This document shows, in pieces, positions 52,086 through 63,200 of a DNA stretch of 64,000 bases. How positions within the stretch are numbered: the stretch's first letter is position 1; each line of letters starts with the position of its first letter. The notes under the pieces were generated by a model. The model was not told where the DNA came from, ran no database searches, and was given only the letters and a program-made list of their open reading frames with translations. Source of the stretch: an uncultured Chlorobiaceae bacterium (GTDB lineage Bacteria > Bacteroidota > Chlorobiia > Chlorobiales > Chlorobiaceae); assembly GCA_903824045.1 (NCBI GenBank), contig CAIJVD010000006.1, forward strand, positions 1 through 64,000, written 5' to 3'. The translations under genes and the position numbers were made by a program.

Positions 52086-54290
52086 TCACTTCAGCCGGAA
52101 ATCCGGGTGACCGGTCTGCCACAGGGCGAAGCTGAGAACATCGGCAAGGGTTTCAAACTCTTTTGACTTGGAGTTCCCGATGCCGTGGCCGGCTTTGTCG
52201 TCGGCAAAGAAAAGGACCGGCTTTGTTGATGATGTGGCGAGCTGCAGGCGCGCGGCAAACTTGGCCGGTTGCCAGGCAATGACTCTCGGGTCGTTGAGTC
52301 CGGTGGTGATGAGCGCCGCAGGGTAGGCCTCTTGATCCCGGATGTTGAGATAGGGGTCCATGGCAATAAGGGCCATGCACTCCTCGCGGTTTTTGACGGT
52401 CCCGAATTCCGGGACGTTGACAGGGCCGTTGGGCGTCTCCTCTCCGCGCAGGGGGTTCAGTGCGCCGACCTGCGGGATGACGGCTGCAAAAAGGTCCGGA
52501 CGCGCTGTCATTGCTCTGCCGACAAGTATTCCGCCTGCGCTGGCGGCGTTGATGGCTATTCTTCCTTTTTCGGTATAGTGGTTGGCCGCCAGGTATTCAC
52601 TGCAGGCAATCAGGTCTTTCCAGCTGTTTGCCTTGGTCGTTTTCATCCCGCCCCTGTGCCATCTGTCGCCGAGTTCTCCGCCTCCTCTGACATGCGGGAA
52701 CGCAAGAACGCCTCCCCGGTCAGCCCATAACAGCAGGCCAGGACTGAAAAAGGGGGTGATAGATTTGCCGTAGGCGCCATATCCATACAGAAGTGCCGGG
52801 TTCCGGCCGTTTTTTTCAACTCCTTTTCGATAGATCACCGAGAGCGGCACCAAAACGCCGTCATGGGAGGGAATCATCAGCTCTTCGACTACGAGATTTT
52901 TGTACTCGGGATATTCAGCAGGGGAGGAGAGCGTCTCCTTGATAAAGCTCCGGCCGGATGCATCATAGCGATAGCGGCGGCTGTCGTTGCTCCAGCCGGC
53001 GATGATCGTCCAGAGATCCGGGTAGCGGAACCCTTTTGCTGTCATGTGGATCGTGCCAGCCCGAAAGGGGAGCGGAAGTTCCGAAACCTTGCCGCTGCTC
53101 CTCTCCTTGCGAAACATCCTTGCCTCGACGCCGTTGAGCGACTGCGTGTAGTAGAGCGCGTCGCTGGTCAGGCAGAAGGCCGTCAGCATCGCTTCCCGCT
53201 CTTCCGGAACGACAGTTTCGGCATGAACAATGTCCGGGTTTTTGAGAGAGGTCTTTATCACCTTGAAACGGGGTGCATTTTTTGCAGTGTAGAGGTAGAG
53301 GTCGGTGTCGGTGACTGCAAAATCATGGACGTCGTTTTCGGGTCGCAGGAGCGGCTTCCAGTTGATCTTCTTTGCCGTGAGCTCGGCAGTGGGGGCGCAG
53401 TAGAGGGTGAGGCGCGGATCGACATTCGACACGGTTGCAAACATAAAGCCGCTTTTGTTCTCGCAGGTAACGGCAGGGATATCCTCGCTCCGGATGTTGA
53501 GCTCGGGATTGGTGGCTCTGGAGAAGATTTCGCGGTCCAGAGAAGGGTCTGTGCCGACCATGTGGAGCAGGGTCGAGCTGTCATACTGCGGGTTTTGTCG
53601 GGGGTCTTTCACCTCCCGGAGTCGATTATAGAGAAATCCGCTGCCGTCGGGCAGCCATGAGGGTGAGGCAAACCTGCAACGGTCGATCTTTTCAGGAAGA
53701 AGCTTTTTTGAGGCAACCTCCATCACCAGAAGGATGTTATTTTCAGAGCCGTTTGCCGAGACGGAAATGGCTACTCTGGCCCCGTCGTCGGAAGGTGAAA
53801 TGGCACTGATGACATACTCAAGGTTGCTCTGCGAAAAATAGTGTCTGGCGTCGAAGAGAAGACTCTCTTTTCCCGCAAAGCCATCCCTGAAGAAGAGTCG
53901 GCCTGTTTCATCAGAGGGAGTCTGTTTCAGGTAGAAATAGCGGTCGTTGTCGGTGATGGAGAGGCTGTAGACTTTGGAGGAGCGGCGTCTGTCAAACTCC
54001 TGCATTTTTTGGACGAGCGCCTTGCGGCCCGAGATTCTCTCCAGAACGGAGCGGGAATACTCCGACTCCTCCCTGATCCACTCGCGGACCAGAGGATTGT
54101 CGAGATCCTCCATTGCGCGAAAGGGGTCTGATACGGTTTTTCCGTAGTACTCTTCAACAACGGGAGAACGGGCCGGAGCGGCCAGATAGTGTGAACGCAA
54201 AGGTTCTCCGGCCTGGGCCGAAAGGAGCGGGAGGAGAAGCAAAAAAGGGGTTAACAGAGAGCGCGAAAGTTGACGTCGCATGATGGTCAA
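52086..54290 (-). CDS. Secreted prolyl oligopeptidase family peptidase (S9A)
   Basis: 734 residues. A signal peptide (about 1-27, ending SAQAG) is followed by the seven-bladed propeller (about 60-470) and a C-terminal alpha/beta hydrolase domain. The catalytic triad fits S584 (NAASAGGILVG), D667 (GLNDPRV) and H702 (KAGHGIG). The signature LLYGYGAYG, FPHVRGGGELG and GDRWHRGGM precedes the Ser. It cuts short Pro-containing or basic-site peptides, probably in the periplasm. The serine sits in A-S-A-G-G, not the commoner G-x-S-x-G with N. The start at 54290 or 54281 is uncertain. Confidence 0.92.
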   Translation of the reverse strand: MTIMRRQLSRSLLTPFLLLLPLLSAQAGEPLRSHYLAAPARSPVVEEYYGKTVSDPFRAMEDLDNPLVREWIREESEYSRSVLERISGRKALVQKMQEFDRRRSSKVYSLSITDNDRYFYLKQTPSDETGRLFFRDGFAGKESLLFDARHYFSQSNLEYVISAISPSDDGARVAISVSANGSENNILLVMEVASKKLLPEKIDRCRFASPSWLPDGSGFLYNRLREVKDPRQNPQYDSSTLLHMVGTDPSLDREIFSRATNPELNIRSEDIPAVTCENKSGFMFATVSNVDPRLTLYCAPTAELTAKKINWKPLLRPENDVHDFAVTDTDLYLYTAKNAPRFKVIKTSLKNPDIVHAETVVPEEREAMLTAFCLTSDALYYTQSLNGVEARMFRKERSSGKVSELPLPFRAGTIHMTAKGFRYPDLWTIIAGWSNDSRRYRYDASGRSFIKETLSSPAEYPEYKNLVVEELMIPSHDGVLVPLSVIYRKGVEKNGRNPALLYGYGAYGKSITPFFSPGLLLWADRGGVLAFPHVRGGGELGDRWHRGGMKTTKANSWKDLIACSEYLAANHYTEKGRIAINAASAGGILVGRAMTARPDLFAAVIPQVGALNPLRGEETPNGPVNVPEFGTVKNREECMALIAMDPYLNIRDQEAYPAALITTGLNDPRVIAWQPAKFAARLQLATSSTKPVLFFADDKAGHGIGNSKSKEFETLADVLSFALWQTGHPDFRLK

Positions 54291-54374
54291 TAGAGGATAT
54301 GGTTGTTTTTCTGGCTCCGGCCTGAAACAGAATAGCGTTCCTCGCGAAATAATGCAAGCCGTTCTCCTGGCCCC

Positions 54375-55424
54375 TTATGGCAGGCTAAGTGACGTGACGA
54401 TGCGGATTTTTTCAAGAGCAGCGGCCATGTCATCCGGGAGCGGTGCGGTGAAGGAGAGCGGCTCACGACTCATCGGCTGGTGAAATGAGAGGGTCTCGGC
54501 ATGCAGCGCCTGGCGCGGCAGCAGTTCAAGAAGATTTTTGACGAAATCGTCGCTTCGCGAGAAGGGAAGAGTGCGAATGCTCGCTCCTCCGTAGGTCGCG
54601 TCGCCAAGAATCTGATGGCCGAGGTGCTGCAGGTGAACTCTGATCTGATGGGTTCGCCCGGTGTGAAGGGTGAGCGAGACAAGTGAAAACCACTGAAGGT
54701 TCTCTGTAACCGAATAGTCCGTGATTGCGGTTTTTCCATCTTTCCCTTCGAACGGGAAGTTGGCCATGACCTTCCGGTCTTTTCTCGATCGGCCGATATT
54801 GGTTCTGATGGTGCCGGCCGGCGGATCGGGCACCCCCCAGACGATGGCCTTGTAGATTTTTACGACCTGCCTGTCTGCGAACTGCCGGGCAAGGCGGTGA
54901 AGTGCCACAGGGTTTTTGGCAACGATGATGAGTCCGGAGGTATTCTTGTCGAGCCGGTGGACGATGCCGGGGCGGAGTGCCGATTTGTCAAGCTCATCGG
55001 CATTCCGGCCGATATGGTGCAGAATGGCGTTAGCCAATGTGCCGGTCCAGTTGCCGAAGGCGGGATGCACAACCATCCCGGGCTTTTTGTTGATGACCAT
55101 CAGGTCCTCATCCTCATAGACGATGTCGATGGGGATGTCTTCAGGGGCAAGCTCCGGAGCCGGGGGACGCAGAAAGGTGATCTGGATGAGGTCGCAGGAT
55201 TTAACGCGGTAGTTCGACTTGACGCATCTTTCGTTGACCAGCACGCGCCCCTCCTCTATCGCCTCCTGCACCTTGTTGCGGGTGGCGTTTTCTATCTGCC
55301 GGGTCAGGTACTGGTCTATGCGCATCGCACACTGTACCTTGCTGACCTGCAGGGTGAGTTTTTTCGGCTCAAGAGGAAGATCCTCAGGCTCCGGGGATTC
55401 GTTTTTTTGCAGCTGATTTTGCAT
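54375..55424 (-). CDS. rluD: RluD-family 23S rRNA pseudouridine synthase
   Basis: 349 residues. An N-terminal S4 domain (about 32-90) is followed by the RluA/RluD catalytic domain. The catalytic Asp is D159 in GIVHRLDKNTSG; GRTHQIRVHL and GDATYGG are conserved. It makes pseudouridine in helix 69 of 23S rRNA in related bacteria. The start MQNQLQKN is chosen because the longer frame overlaps the start of the divergent lpd gene; the two genes share about 55 bp between starts. Confidence 0.92.
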   Translation of the reverse strand: MQNQLQKNESPEPEDLPLEPKKLTLQVSKVQCAMRIDQYLTRQIENATRNKVQEAIEEGRVLVNERCVKSNYRVKSCDLIQITFLRPPAPELAPEDIPIDIVYEDEDLMVINKKPGMVVHPAFGNWTGTLANAILHHIGRNADELDKSALRPGIVHRLDKNTSGLIIVAKNPVALHRLARQFADRQVVKIYKAIVWGVPDPPAGTIRTNIGRSRKDRKVMANFPFEGKDGKTAITDYSVTENLQWFSLVSLTLHTGRTHQIRVHLQHLGHQILGDATYGGASIRTLPFSRSDDFVKNLLELLPRQALHAETLSFHQPMSREPLSFTAPLPDDMAAALEKIRIVTSLSLP

Positions 55425-55478
55425 TTTGCGGAACTTGAACGGTATCGTGGAGTATAACAAAACCAGATCACATCTTCT

Positions 55479-56891
55479 ATGCATTCCATTCAGCAGCCAC
55501 TTTCAACGGCTCCTTCGGCCGATCTTGCCGTTATCGGTTCCGGCCCCGGAGGCTATGAAGCCGCGCTTCTCGGAGCAAAGGCCGGCATGAAGGTTGTCCT
55601 GATCGAAAAAGGGGCGCTTGGCGGCGTCTGCGTGAACTGGGGATGTATTCCTACCAAGGCACTTCTGAGGAGCGGCGAGCTGTTTGATATGTCGAGAAAG
55701 GCTGATGCTTTCGGCCTCAAGCTGCAGGGGTTCCAGATCGATCTGGCCGAGGCGGTAAAGCGCAGCCGCACCGTTGTGCAGAAAACCTCCAAAGGGATCG
55801 GCTTTATGCTTCGCCGCGCGGGTGTTGAGGTTATTCAGGGCGAGGCGGTATTTCGTACTCCCCATGAACTGGAGATTTTCCGTGACGGTGCGGCTGCCGC
55901 TACGCTGACGGCTGCCAATATTATTATTGCTTCGGGTTCCTGCCCAAGGCAGCTTCCGGGTCTGGAGCCGGACGGAACGTATATCATCACCAGCCGGGAT
56001 GCGCTCGCTCTCAAGGAGCTTCCCCGTTCCATGATCGTTGTCGGAGGCGGTGCTATTGGCGTCGAGCTGGCCTGGTTCTACCGGATGGCCGGAAGCGAGG
56101 TGACGCTGGTTGAGCTGATAAACCGTCTTCTGCCGCTTGAAGACGAGGAGATTTCCGAAGGGCTTAAGCGCTCTTTTCAGAAAGCGGGTATCACCGTTGC
56201 CACAAATTCGAAGTTGCAGGATGTTGCCGTAAGAGAGGGCCAGGTGACGGCACTGCTTGTTCAGGAGGGCGCGGCGCCTCAGCCGGTTACAGCCGCCTGT
56301 GTGCTGGTTGCCGTCGGAGTCGGCGGCAACGCAGGGGGGCTTGGTCTTGAGCATGCCGGCGTTGAGGTCGCCCGGGGATTTATCGTGACGGATGAAGCGT
56401 GCAGAACCTCCGCACACCATATTTTTGCTATCGGAGATGTTCGCGGCGGAATGCTGCTTGCCCACAAGGCATCTCTGGAAGCCTCCATTGCTGTAAAGGC
56501 CATTGGCGGAAACAAGAGCGAGCCGCTCGACGAGAGCATGATTCCGAGGTGCGTCTACGCCGAGCCATCGGTCGCCAGCATAGGCCTCAGCGAAGAGCAG
56601 GCTCTCGCAAAAGGGTATGAGGTACGGGTCGGCCGTTCCATGTTTGCCGCTTCCGGCAAGGCAAATGCCTATGGCAATCTTGAGGGGTTTGTGAAACTGG
56701 TTTTCAATGCCGAGGACGGGACGCTGCTTGGCGCTCATGTGCTGGGGCACGGATCGGTCGAGCTGATAGGGGAGCTGACGCTGGCCCGCCGGCTCGGGGT
56801 TACTGCCGAACAGCTGGCCGGTACGGTACACGCTCATCCGACCCTTTCGGAAACCGTGAAGGAAGCTGCCGAAAATGCACTGCACGGTTGA
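55479..56891 (+). CDS. lpdA: Dihydrolipoyl dehydrogenase
   Basis: 470 residues of the FAD-disulfide oxidoreductase (E3) family. The FAD loop GSGPGGYEAAL is at 20-30, the redox-active pair C51 and C56 (GGVCVNWGCIPTKA), the NAD(P)-binding VVGGGAIGVELAW near 187, and the C-terminal HAHPTLSE with catalytic His 453 and Glu. It reoxidises lipoyl arms of 2-oxoacid dehydrogenases or a glycine-cleavage H protein. No E1/E2 or gcv genes are adjacent; it stands alone before bchI. Confidence 0.94.
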   Translation: MHSIQQPLSTAPSADLAVIGSGPGGYEAALLGAKAGMKVVLIEKGALGGVCVNWGCIPTKALLRSGELFDMSRKADAFGLKLQGFQIDLAEAVKRSRTVVQKTSKGIGFMLRRAGVEVIQGEAVFRTPHELEIFRDGAAAATLTAANIIIASGSCPRQLPGLEPDGTYIITSRDALALKELPRSMIVVGGGAIGVELAWFYRMAGSEVTLVELINRLLPLEDEEISEGLKRSFQKAGITVATNSKLQDVAVREGQVTALLVQEGAAPQPVTAACVLVAVGVGGNAGGLGLEHAGVEVARGFIVTDEACRTSAHHIFAIGDVRGGMLLAHKASLEASIAVKAIGGNKSEPLDESMIPRCVYAEPSVASIGLSEEQALAKGYEVRVGRSMFAASGKANAYGNLEGFVKLVFNAEDGTLLGAHVLGHGSVELIGELTLARRLGVTAEQLAGTVHAHPTLSETVKEAAENALHG

Positions 56892-57060
56892 TGGCAATCA
56901 AAATCAGGATCCGCCAGCGCCTGTTTATAAAACCATTTTCGATTGTCTTTTTAAAAGCATAAATTCAGAGTCTATTATTAATAATCTTTAAAACAGTAAG
57001 CCTTTTCCGTTGAACAAGTTCATGCTTCAAGGGCTGAAGGTGACAACTAAACGATCAATT

Positions 57061-58257
57061 ATGACTCAGACTGAACAAGCCGGAAAAAAACCTGCTGCGA
57101 AAAAACCTGTCGCAAAGAAAACTGTTGCGGCAAAGGCCAAGGCGGCTCCAACGGTGACTGCGGCCCCTGCTCCTGCGCCGAAGCCAGCCGGAAAGCCTGC
57201 CGGAAAAAAGAAGTCCGGCCTGGCGTTTCCTTTTACCGCTATTGTCGGCCAGGAGGAAATGAAGCTCAGTCTGATCCTCAATATTATTGATCCGCGTATT
57301 GGCGGCGTGCTCGTTATGGGTCACCGCGGTACCGGAAAAAGTACCACCGTTCGTGCACTTGCCGAAGTGCTTCCGCTGATTGACAGAGTCCAGGGTGATA
57401 CCTACAACCGCACGGTTGAGGAGTTTGTCGAAGGCGAAGAGCTCAAGAAAGGACAGAAGGCGCTTGATCCCGCCAGCCTCAAGATCGAGAAGATCCCTGT
57501 GCCGGTTGTTGACCTGCCGCTTGGCGCCACAGAAGACCGTGTTTGCGGAACCATCGATATCGAGCAGGCGCTCACCAGCGGTGTCAAGGCTTTCGAGCCG
57601 GGCCTTCTTGCCCAGGCAAACCGCGGATTCCTCTACATCGACGAGGTCAACCTTCTCGATGACCACCTTGTTGACGTTCTGCTCGACGTTGCCGCCAGCG
57701 GCAAGAACGTTGTCGAGCGCGAAGGTATCAGCATTCGCCACCCAGCCCGTTTCGTGCTTGTCGGTTCCGGAAACCCTGAAGAAGGCGAACTTCGCCCTCA
57801 GCTTCTCGACCGTTTCGGTCTCCATGCCCGTATCATCACCATTCTCGATGTTGCCAAGAGGGTCGATATTGTCAAACGCCGCCGTGAGTTCGATGAGGAC
57901 CCGGATGCATTTATGAAGAAGTACAACCGCGAGCAGCTGAAGCTTCAGAAAAAGATTCAGACTGCCAAGGATCTGCTTCCACAGGTAACCATGGACGACA
58001 CTGTCCTGACCGATATCGCCAGGCTCTGCATGAACCTTGGCATCGACGGCCACCGCGGTGAACTCACCATTACCCGTACCGCCCACGCTCACGCAGCCTT
58101 CCTCGGTCAGACGGTCGTGACCATGAAGCATGTCAAGGATATCGCCGGACTCTGCCTGCGCCACCGCCTGCGCAAGGATCCGCTCGAAACCCTCGACGCT
58201 GGTGAGAAAATTGATCGCGAACTTGCAAAAGTACTTGGAGAAGCGGAAGCAGTATAA
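57061..58257 (+). CDS. bchI: Magnesium chelatase ATPase subunit I
   Basis: 398 residues. An Ala/Lys/Pro-rich tail of about 52 residues precedes the AAA+ core: Walker A GHRGTGKST (87-95), FLYIDEVNLLDDHL near 195, and GSGNPEEGELRPQLLDRFG. With BchD it hydrolyses ATP to let BchH insert Mg2+ into protoporphyrin IX, the first committed step to bacteriochlorophyll. ATG 57061 begins the basic tail; TTG 57010 and ATG 57022 also open the frame and cannot be ruled out. Its TAA overlaps the bchD ATG. Confidence 0.95.
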   Translation: MTQTEQAGKKPAAKKPVAKKTVAAKAKAAPTVTAAPAPAPKPAGKPAGKKKSGLAFPFTAIVGQEEMKLSLILNIIDPRIGGVLVMGHRGTGKSTTVRALAEVLPLIDRVQGDTYNRTVEEFVEGEELKKGQKALDPASLKIEKIPVPVVDLPLGATEDRVCGTIDIEQALTSGVKAFEPGLLAQANRGFLYIDEVNLLDDHLVDVLLDVAASGKNVVEREGISIRHPARFVLVGSGNPEEGELRPQLLDRFGLHARIITILDVAKRVDIVKRRREFDEDPDAFMKKYNREQLKLQKKIQTAKDLLPQVTMDDTVLTDIARLCMNLGIDGHRGELTITRTAHAHAAFLGQTVVTMKHVKDIAGLCLRHRLRKDPLETLDAGEKIDRELAKVLGEAEAV

Positions 58258-60113
58258 TGATAGCATTTACCGATATTGTAGGGATGGATCTGGCCAAGCA
58301 GGCGCTCATGCTGCTGGCCGTTGATTCTGAACTTGGCGGTGTTGTCATTCCCTCGGCCGTAGGGTCCGGAAAATCGACACTGGCAAGGGCATTTGCAGAT
58401 ATTCTTCCTGAAGGCACACCCTTCGTGGAGCTCCCTCTGAACGTTACCGAAGATCGCCTGATTGGCGGCGTCGACCTTGAGGCAACCCTTGCCTCCGGAG
58501 TGCGCGTCGTGCAGCACGGCGTGCTTTCGAAGGCCCACGGCGGCGTGCTCTACGTCGACTCGCTCAGCCTTCTCGACAGCTCGGCGGTATCGCACATCAT
58601 GGACGCCATCTCGCGCGGCGAGGTCCTTGTCGAACGCGAGGGACTCAGCGAAGTGCACCCGGCTAAATTCATGCTGGTGGGCACCTACGACCCGACCGAC
58701 GGCGAAGTCCGCATGGGACTGCTCGACAGGATAGGTATCATTGTGCCTTTTACCGCCAATAACGATTACAGGGCGCGAAAGAAGATTGTCAGCACCGTTC
58801 TTGGAGAACGCGATCCGGAAGATACCCGTGATGAGCTGAAGATGCTCTCCGGCATTATCCAGGCTGCCAAAGAGCAGCTGCATCATGTCTCCATCACCAA
58901 AGAGCAGATGCAGGCGCTGGTCCAGACTGCCCTCAGTCTCGGTGTGGAAGGAAACCGCGCCGATATCTTTACCGTCCGTGCCGCTCTTGCCAGTGCAGCG
59001 CTTGCCCAGCGAACCGACGTCGAGGAAGAGGACATGAAGCTTGCCATCAAGCTCGTGCTCATTCCCCGCGCCACCCGTATGCCCGAACGCGAGCAGGAGG
59101 CCGAAGATCTCCCTCCGCAGGAGGAGCCACCGCCGGATGAAGAGCCGGAAGCCGAGGATGAGGAGGCACCAGCCGACACTCCCGATGCCGATGCCGAAGA
59201 GGAGCAGGAGGAGAAGCCAGACATGCTCGAGGAGCTCATGATGGACGCCATTGAAACCGAGCTTCCCGACAACATTCTCAATATTTCGCTCGCCTCGAAG
59301 AAGAAAGCCAAATCCGGCAGCCGCGGCGAAGCGCTCAACAACAAGCGAGGCCGCTTTGTCAGGGCTCAGCCCGGCGAGATGCGCAGCGGAAAGGTTGCGC
59401 TCATTCCGACGCTTATCTCTGCAGCTCCCTGGCAGGAGACCCGAAAGAACGATAAGAAGATGGCAGGTCGGCCAAAAACCGCCCTCATCATCACCAAGGA
59501 TGACGTGAAGATCAAGCGCTTCCGTGACAAGTCGGGCACGCTCTTTATCTTTATGGTTGATGCATCCGGCTCCATGGCCCTCAACCGCATGCGCCAGGCC
59601 AAGGGCGCTGTGGCAAGCCTTCTGCAGAACGCCTATGTCCATCGTGACCAGGTCGCGCTTATCTCGTTCCGCGGAAAACAGGCCCAGGTTCTTCTGCCGC
59701 CTTCACAGAGCGTCGATCGTGCGAAGCGCGAACTTGACGTCCTGCCGACCGGCGGAGGCACGCCACTGGCTTCTGCGCTCTTTTTGGGCTGGGAGACCGC
59801 CAAGCAGGCCCGCACCAAAGGGATCACGCAGATCATGTTTGTGATGATCACCGACGGACGCGGCAACATGGGACTTCAGGCGGCCTATGATCCTAACGCA
59901 GAAAAGGCATCCAAAGAGCAGATTGAGCAGGAGGTCGAATCGCTCTCGCTCTCCATACAGGCCGATGGCATTGCCGCCATTGTGATTGATACGCAGATGA
60001 ACTACCTCTCAAGAGGCGAAGCACCAAAGCTGGCGCAGAAACTCGGCGGGCGATATTTCTATCTGCCGAACGCAAAGGCTGACCAGATTGTTGAAGCTGC
60101 ACTGAGCTTCTGA
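58257..60113 (+). CDS. bchD: Magnesium chelatase subunit D
   Basis: 618 residues. An N-terminal AAA+ domain related to BchI has a degenerate P-loop (SAVGSGKST near 36), followed by a Pro/Glu-rich acidic linker (about 277-325) and a C-terminal integrin I (VWA) domain with the MIDAS motif DASGSM at 435-440. BchD bridges BchI rings to BchH. It begins at the base overlapping bchI's stop, so the two are translationally coupled. A 10-bp hairpin follows. Confidence 0.96.
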   Translation: MIAFTDIVGMDLAKQALMLLAVDSELGGVVIPSAVGSGKSTLARAFADILPEGTPFVELPLNVTEDRLIGGVDLEATLASGVRVVQHGVLSKAHGGVLYVDSLSLLDSSAVSHIMDAISRGEVLVEREGLSEVHPAKFMLVGTYDPTDGEVRMGLLDRIGIIVPFTANNDYRARKKIVSTVLGERDPEDTRDELKMLSGIIQAAKEQLHHVSITKEQMQALVQTALSLGVEGNRADIFTVRAALASAALAQRTDVEEEDMKLAIKLVLIPRATRMPEREQEAEDLPPQEEPPPDEEPEAEDEEAPADTPDADAEEEQEEKPDMLEELMMDAIETELPDNILNISLASKKKAKSGSRGEALNNKRGRFVRAQPGEMRSGKVALIPTLISAAPWQETRKNDKKMAGRPKTALIITKDDVKIKRFRDKSGTLFIFMVDASGSMALNRMRQAKGAVASLLQNAYVHRDQVALISFRGKQAQVLLPPSQSVDRAKRELDVLPTGGGTPLASALFLGWETAKQARTKGITQIMFVMITDGRGNMGLQAAYDPNAEKASKEQIEQEVESLSLSIQADGIAAIVIDTQMNYLSRGEAPKLAQKLGGRYFYLPNAKADQIVEAALSF

Positions 60114-60123
60114 TTTCAGAAGA

Positions 60124-60149
60124 GACTCCCGATCTCACTATCGGGAGTC
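60124..60149 (+). terminator. Hairpin after bchD
   Basis: A 10-bp perfect stem (gactcccgat / atcgggagtc) with a 6-nt loop is followed by a weak U-poor tail (actctttc). It may attenuate transcription into bchH or stabilise the bchID mRNA. Confidence 0.55.
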
Positions 60150-60241
60150 ACTCTTTCAGGAATTATTAACTGTCTTCAATCATTAGTTGTACACGTAATT
60201 ACACCATACCAGCTAATGCCCATCATTATCCCTCCAGAAAT

Positions 60242-63200
60242 ATGTCTAATCGTCGTAAAATCGCAGCTATTGTAGGCCTTGAGCAGTACAATGCAGGACT
60301 TTGGAAAAAGATCAAGGGGCTTCTTGAAAAAGAGGCTGAACTGACGCAGTGGAGTGATGTCGATCTTGAAAAACAGAACCCCGATGCCGCCACAGCCATT
60401 CGGGAGGCTGACTGCGTCTTCATGAGCATGATCAACTTCAAGGAGCAGATCGACTGGTTCAAGGAGCAGCTCAGTCTGGGAACCAACGAAAAGACCATCT
60501 TCATCTTCGAGTCGATGCCCGAAGCGATGTCGCTGACCAAGGTTGGCAGCTACTCGGTCGGCGACGGCAAGTCCGGCATGCCCGACATGGTCAAGAATGT
60601 TGCCAAAATGCTGGTAAAGGGCCGCGATGAGGACGCCCTCTACGGCTACATGAAGCTGATGAAGATCATGCGCACCATTCTGCCTCTTGTGCCGAACAAG
60701 GCCAAGGACTTCAAGAACTGGCTCATGGTCTACTCATACTGGCTACAGCCGTTGCCGGAGAATATTGCCAACATGTTCCGCCTGATCCTTCGCGAATACT
60801 TCGACGAGAAAGTCACTGTGGCCCCGATTGTCGACGTGCCGAACATGGGAATCTACCATCCGGACGCTCCGGCATACTTCAAGGATGTCAAGAGCTACAA
60901 GCAGTGGCAGAAAAAAAGAGGGGTGAACCTCGACAAGGGCCAGAGCGTCGGTCTTCTTTTCTTCCGCAAGCATCTTCTGCAGGAAAAAACCTATATCGAC
61001 AACACCATCCGCGTGCTTGAGAAAAACGGACTCAATCTCTACCCCTCCTTCGTGATGGGTGTTGAGGGTCACGTGCTGGTTCGCGACTGGCTTGTCAAAG
61101 AGAAAATCGACCTGTTGATCAACATGATGGGCTTTGGCCTTGTCGGTGGTCCAGCCGGCTCGACCAAGCCTGGAACCGCTGCCGAAGCGCGCAGCGAGAT
61201 CATGGAAAAGCTTGACGCCCCCTACATTGTGGCGCAGCCGCTTCTGACACAGGGCTTCGAGTCATGGAATGAGCTTGGCGTTTCGCCGATGCAGATGACC
61301 TTTACCTACTCTATTCCCGAGATGGACGGCGCGATCAGCCCCATCATTCTCGGTGCACTGCAGGACGGAAAAATCGAAACCGTACCGGAGCGTATCGACC
61401 GGCTTGCGCTGCTTGCAAAGCAGTGGCTCCGCCTTCGTGCCGCCGCCAATCGCGACAAGAAACTTGCCTTTGTCGTCTACGACTATCCTCCAGGACTCGG
61501 CAAGAAAGCCAGTGCGGCTCTGCTTGACGTGCCAAGGACCCTTCTGGCCATTCTGCAGCGTCTGAAAAAAGAGGGTTACAATGTCGGTCAGCTCCCTGAA
61601 TCCCCGGAAGCGCTTTTCAATGCCATTGACAAGGCGACTGACCACCAGATCCAGCAGAACAAGCCGGACGCCATCAAGGTGAGTTATGACCAGTTCAAGG
61701 AGCTTACCACGCCGAGGGAGCGCGAGCGCATTGAGGATCGCTGGCAGAAATTCCCCGGCGAGATTGTGCCGATGGGTGAGAACGACGTTTTCATCGGCGG
61801 CATAAAGTTCGGCAATATCTTTATTGGCGTCCAGCCCCGCATGGGTGTCTGTGGTGACCCGATGAAGCTGCTGTTCGACAAGTCGAACACCCCCCATCAC
61901 CAGTATATCGCCTTCTACCGCTGGATCAGCCGCGAGTTCCAGGCCCACGCCCTCGTCCATGTCGGCATGCACGGATCGGTCGAGTGGATGCCGGGTCTCC
62001 AGACAGGCCTTACCGGCGACTGCTGGCCGGATGCGCTGCTTGGCGAGGTGCCGCACTTCTACATCTATCCGATCAACAACCCGAGCGAATCCACCATCGC
62101 AAAGCGTCGCGGTCTGGCCACCATGGTCTCCCATGTCGTGCCGCCGCTTTCGCGTGCCGGTCTCTACAAGGAGCTTCCTGCCCTGAAGGATCTCCTTTCC
62201 GACTTCCGCGAGAGCAACCTTGGTGCGACCCATGAGGCATCAGGAGACGCATCAGGCATCGAGGAGGCCATCATGCAGAAAGCCGAACTCCTCAACCTCA
62301 CCGATGACTGTCCCCGCAAAGAGGGTGAGCCGTTCACTGAATTTGTCAGCCGTCTCTACATCTACATCACCGAGCTTGAGAACCGCCTTATCTCCAACTC
62401 GCTCCATGTGTTCGGCGAGGCCAGCCCGCTCGAGGCCCAGATCATTACCGTTACCGAGACCTTGAAGAATCGCGGAGAGGGTGGCTTGACACTGCCCTCC
62501 CTGATTATGGCGAACTCAGGCAAGAACGGCCATTACAAGAGTTATGAGGAGCTTGCCCTGCTCTCGAGAAAGGGTGAAGAGGAGGCTATCCGCCTGCGCG
62601 AATGGCTCGAACAGTCCTGCAGGGATTTCGTCCAGCAGTCGCTTTTCGACAGGAAGAACCCGCTCGCGGTCTTTGCTTCCATTACCGGTGGCGCCCGCCT
62701 TACCGGTGACCCCCAGGCCTTTATCGAACAGATCACCGGAGAGGGATTCCAGCTGCTTGCCGCACTTCGCGACAACACCGGAGAGATGGAGTCGCTCATG
62801 AAGGTGCTTGACGGCCGCTACATCGCCTCAGGACCGGGCGGTGACCTTGTGCGCGACGGCGTCAATGTGCTCCCTTCCGGCAGAAACATCCACTCCATCG
62901 ATCCATGGAGGATTCCTTCCGAGCTTGCCTTCAAGCGTGGCACACTCATTGCTGAGAGCATTCTCAAGAAGCATCTTGAAGAGAATGACGGCCACTATCC
63001 TGAAACCATTGCACAGGTGCTCTGGGGTCTGGATACCATCAAAACCAAGGGTGAAGCGGTTGCCGTCTGCATCAGGCTGCTTGGCGCCGAGCCCGCCTAC
63101 GACGCCTTCGGCAAGATCAGCCACTACGGACTTGTCCCTCTGGAGAAGCTCAAGAGACCGCGTATTGACGTGCTTCTGCAGCTCAGTCCGATTTTCCGCG

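Noticed and set aside
55503-56897. Long open frame (464 codons) on the minus strand opposite lpdA
   Set aside because: It mirrors the coding bias of lpdA on the other strand, has no recognisable motif, and lpdA has all catalytic residues.
58107-59642. Long minus-strand frame (511 codons) opposite bchD, and another at 57055-58266 opposite bchI
   Set aside because: Shadows of strongly biased bch genes; the sequences are low-complexity and lack domains.
60191-60216. CrtJ/PpsR-type operator upstream of bchH
   Set aside because: The only candidate has TGT-N10-ACA, not the required N12, and such regulators are not expected in this group.
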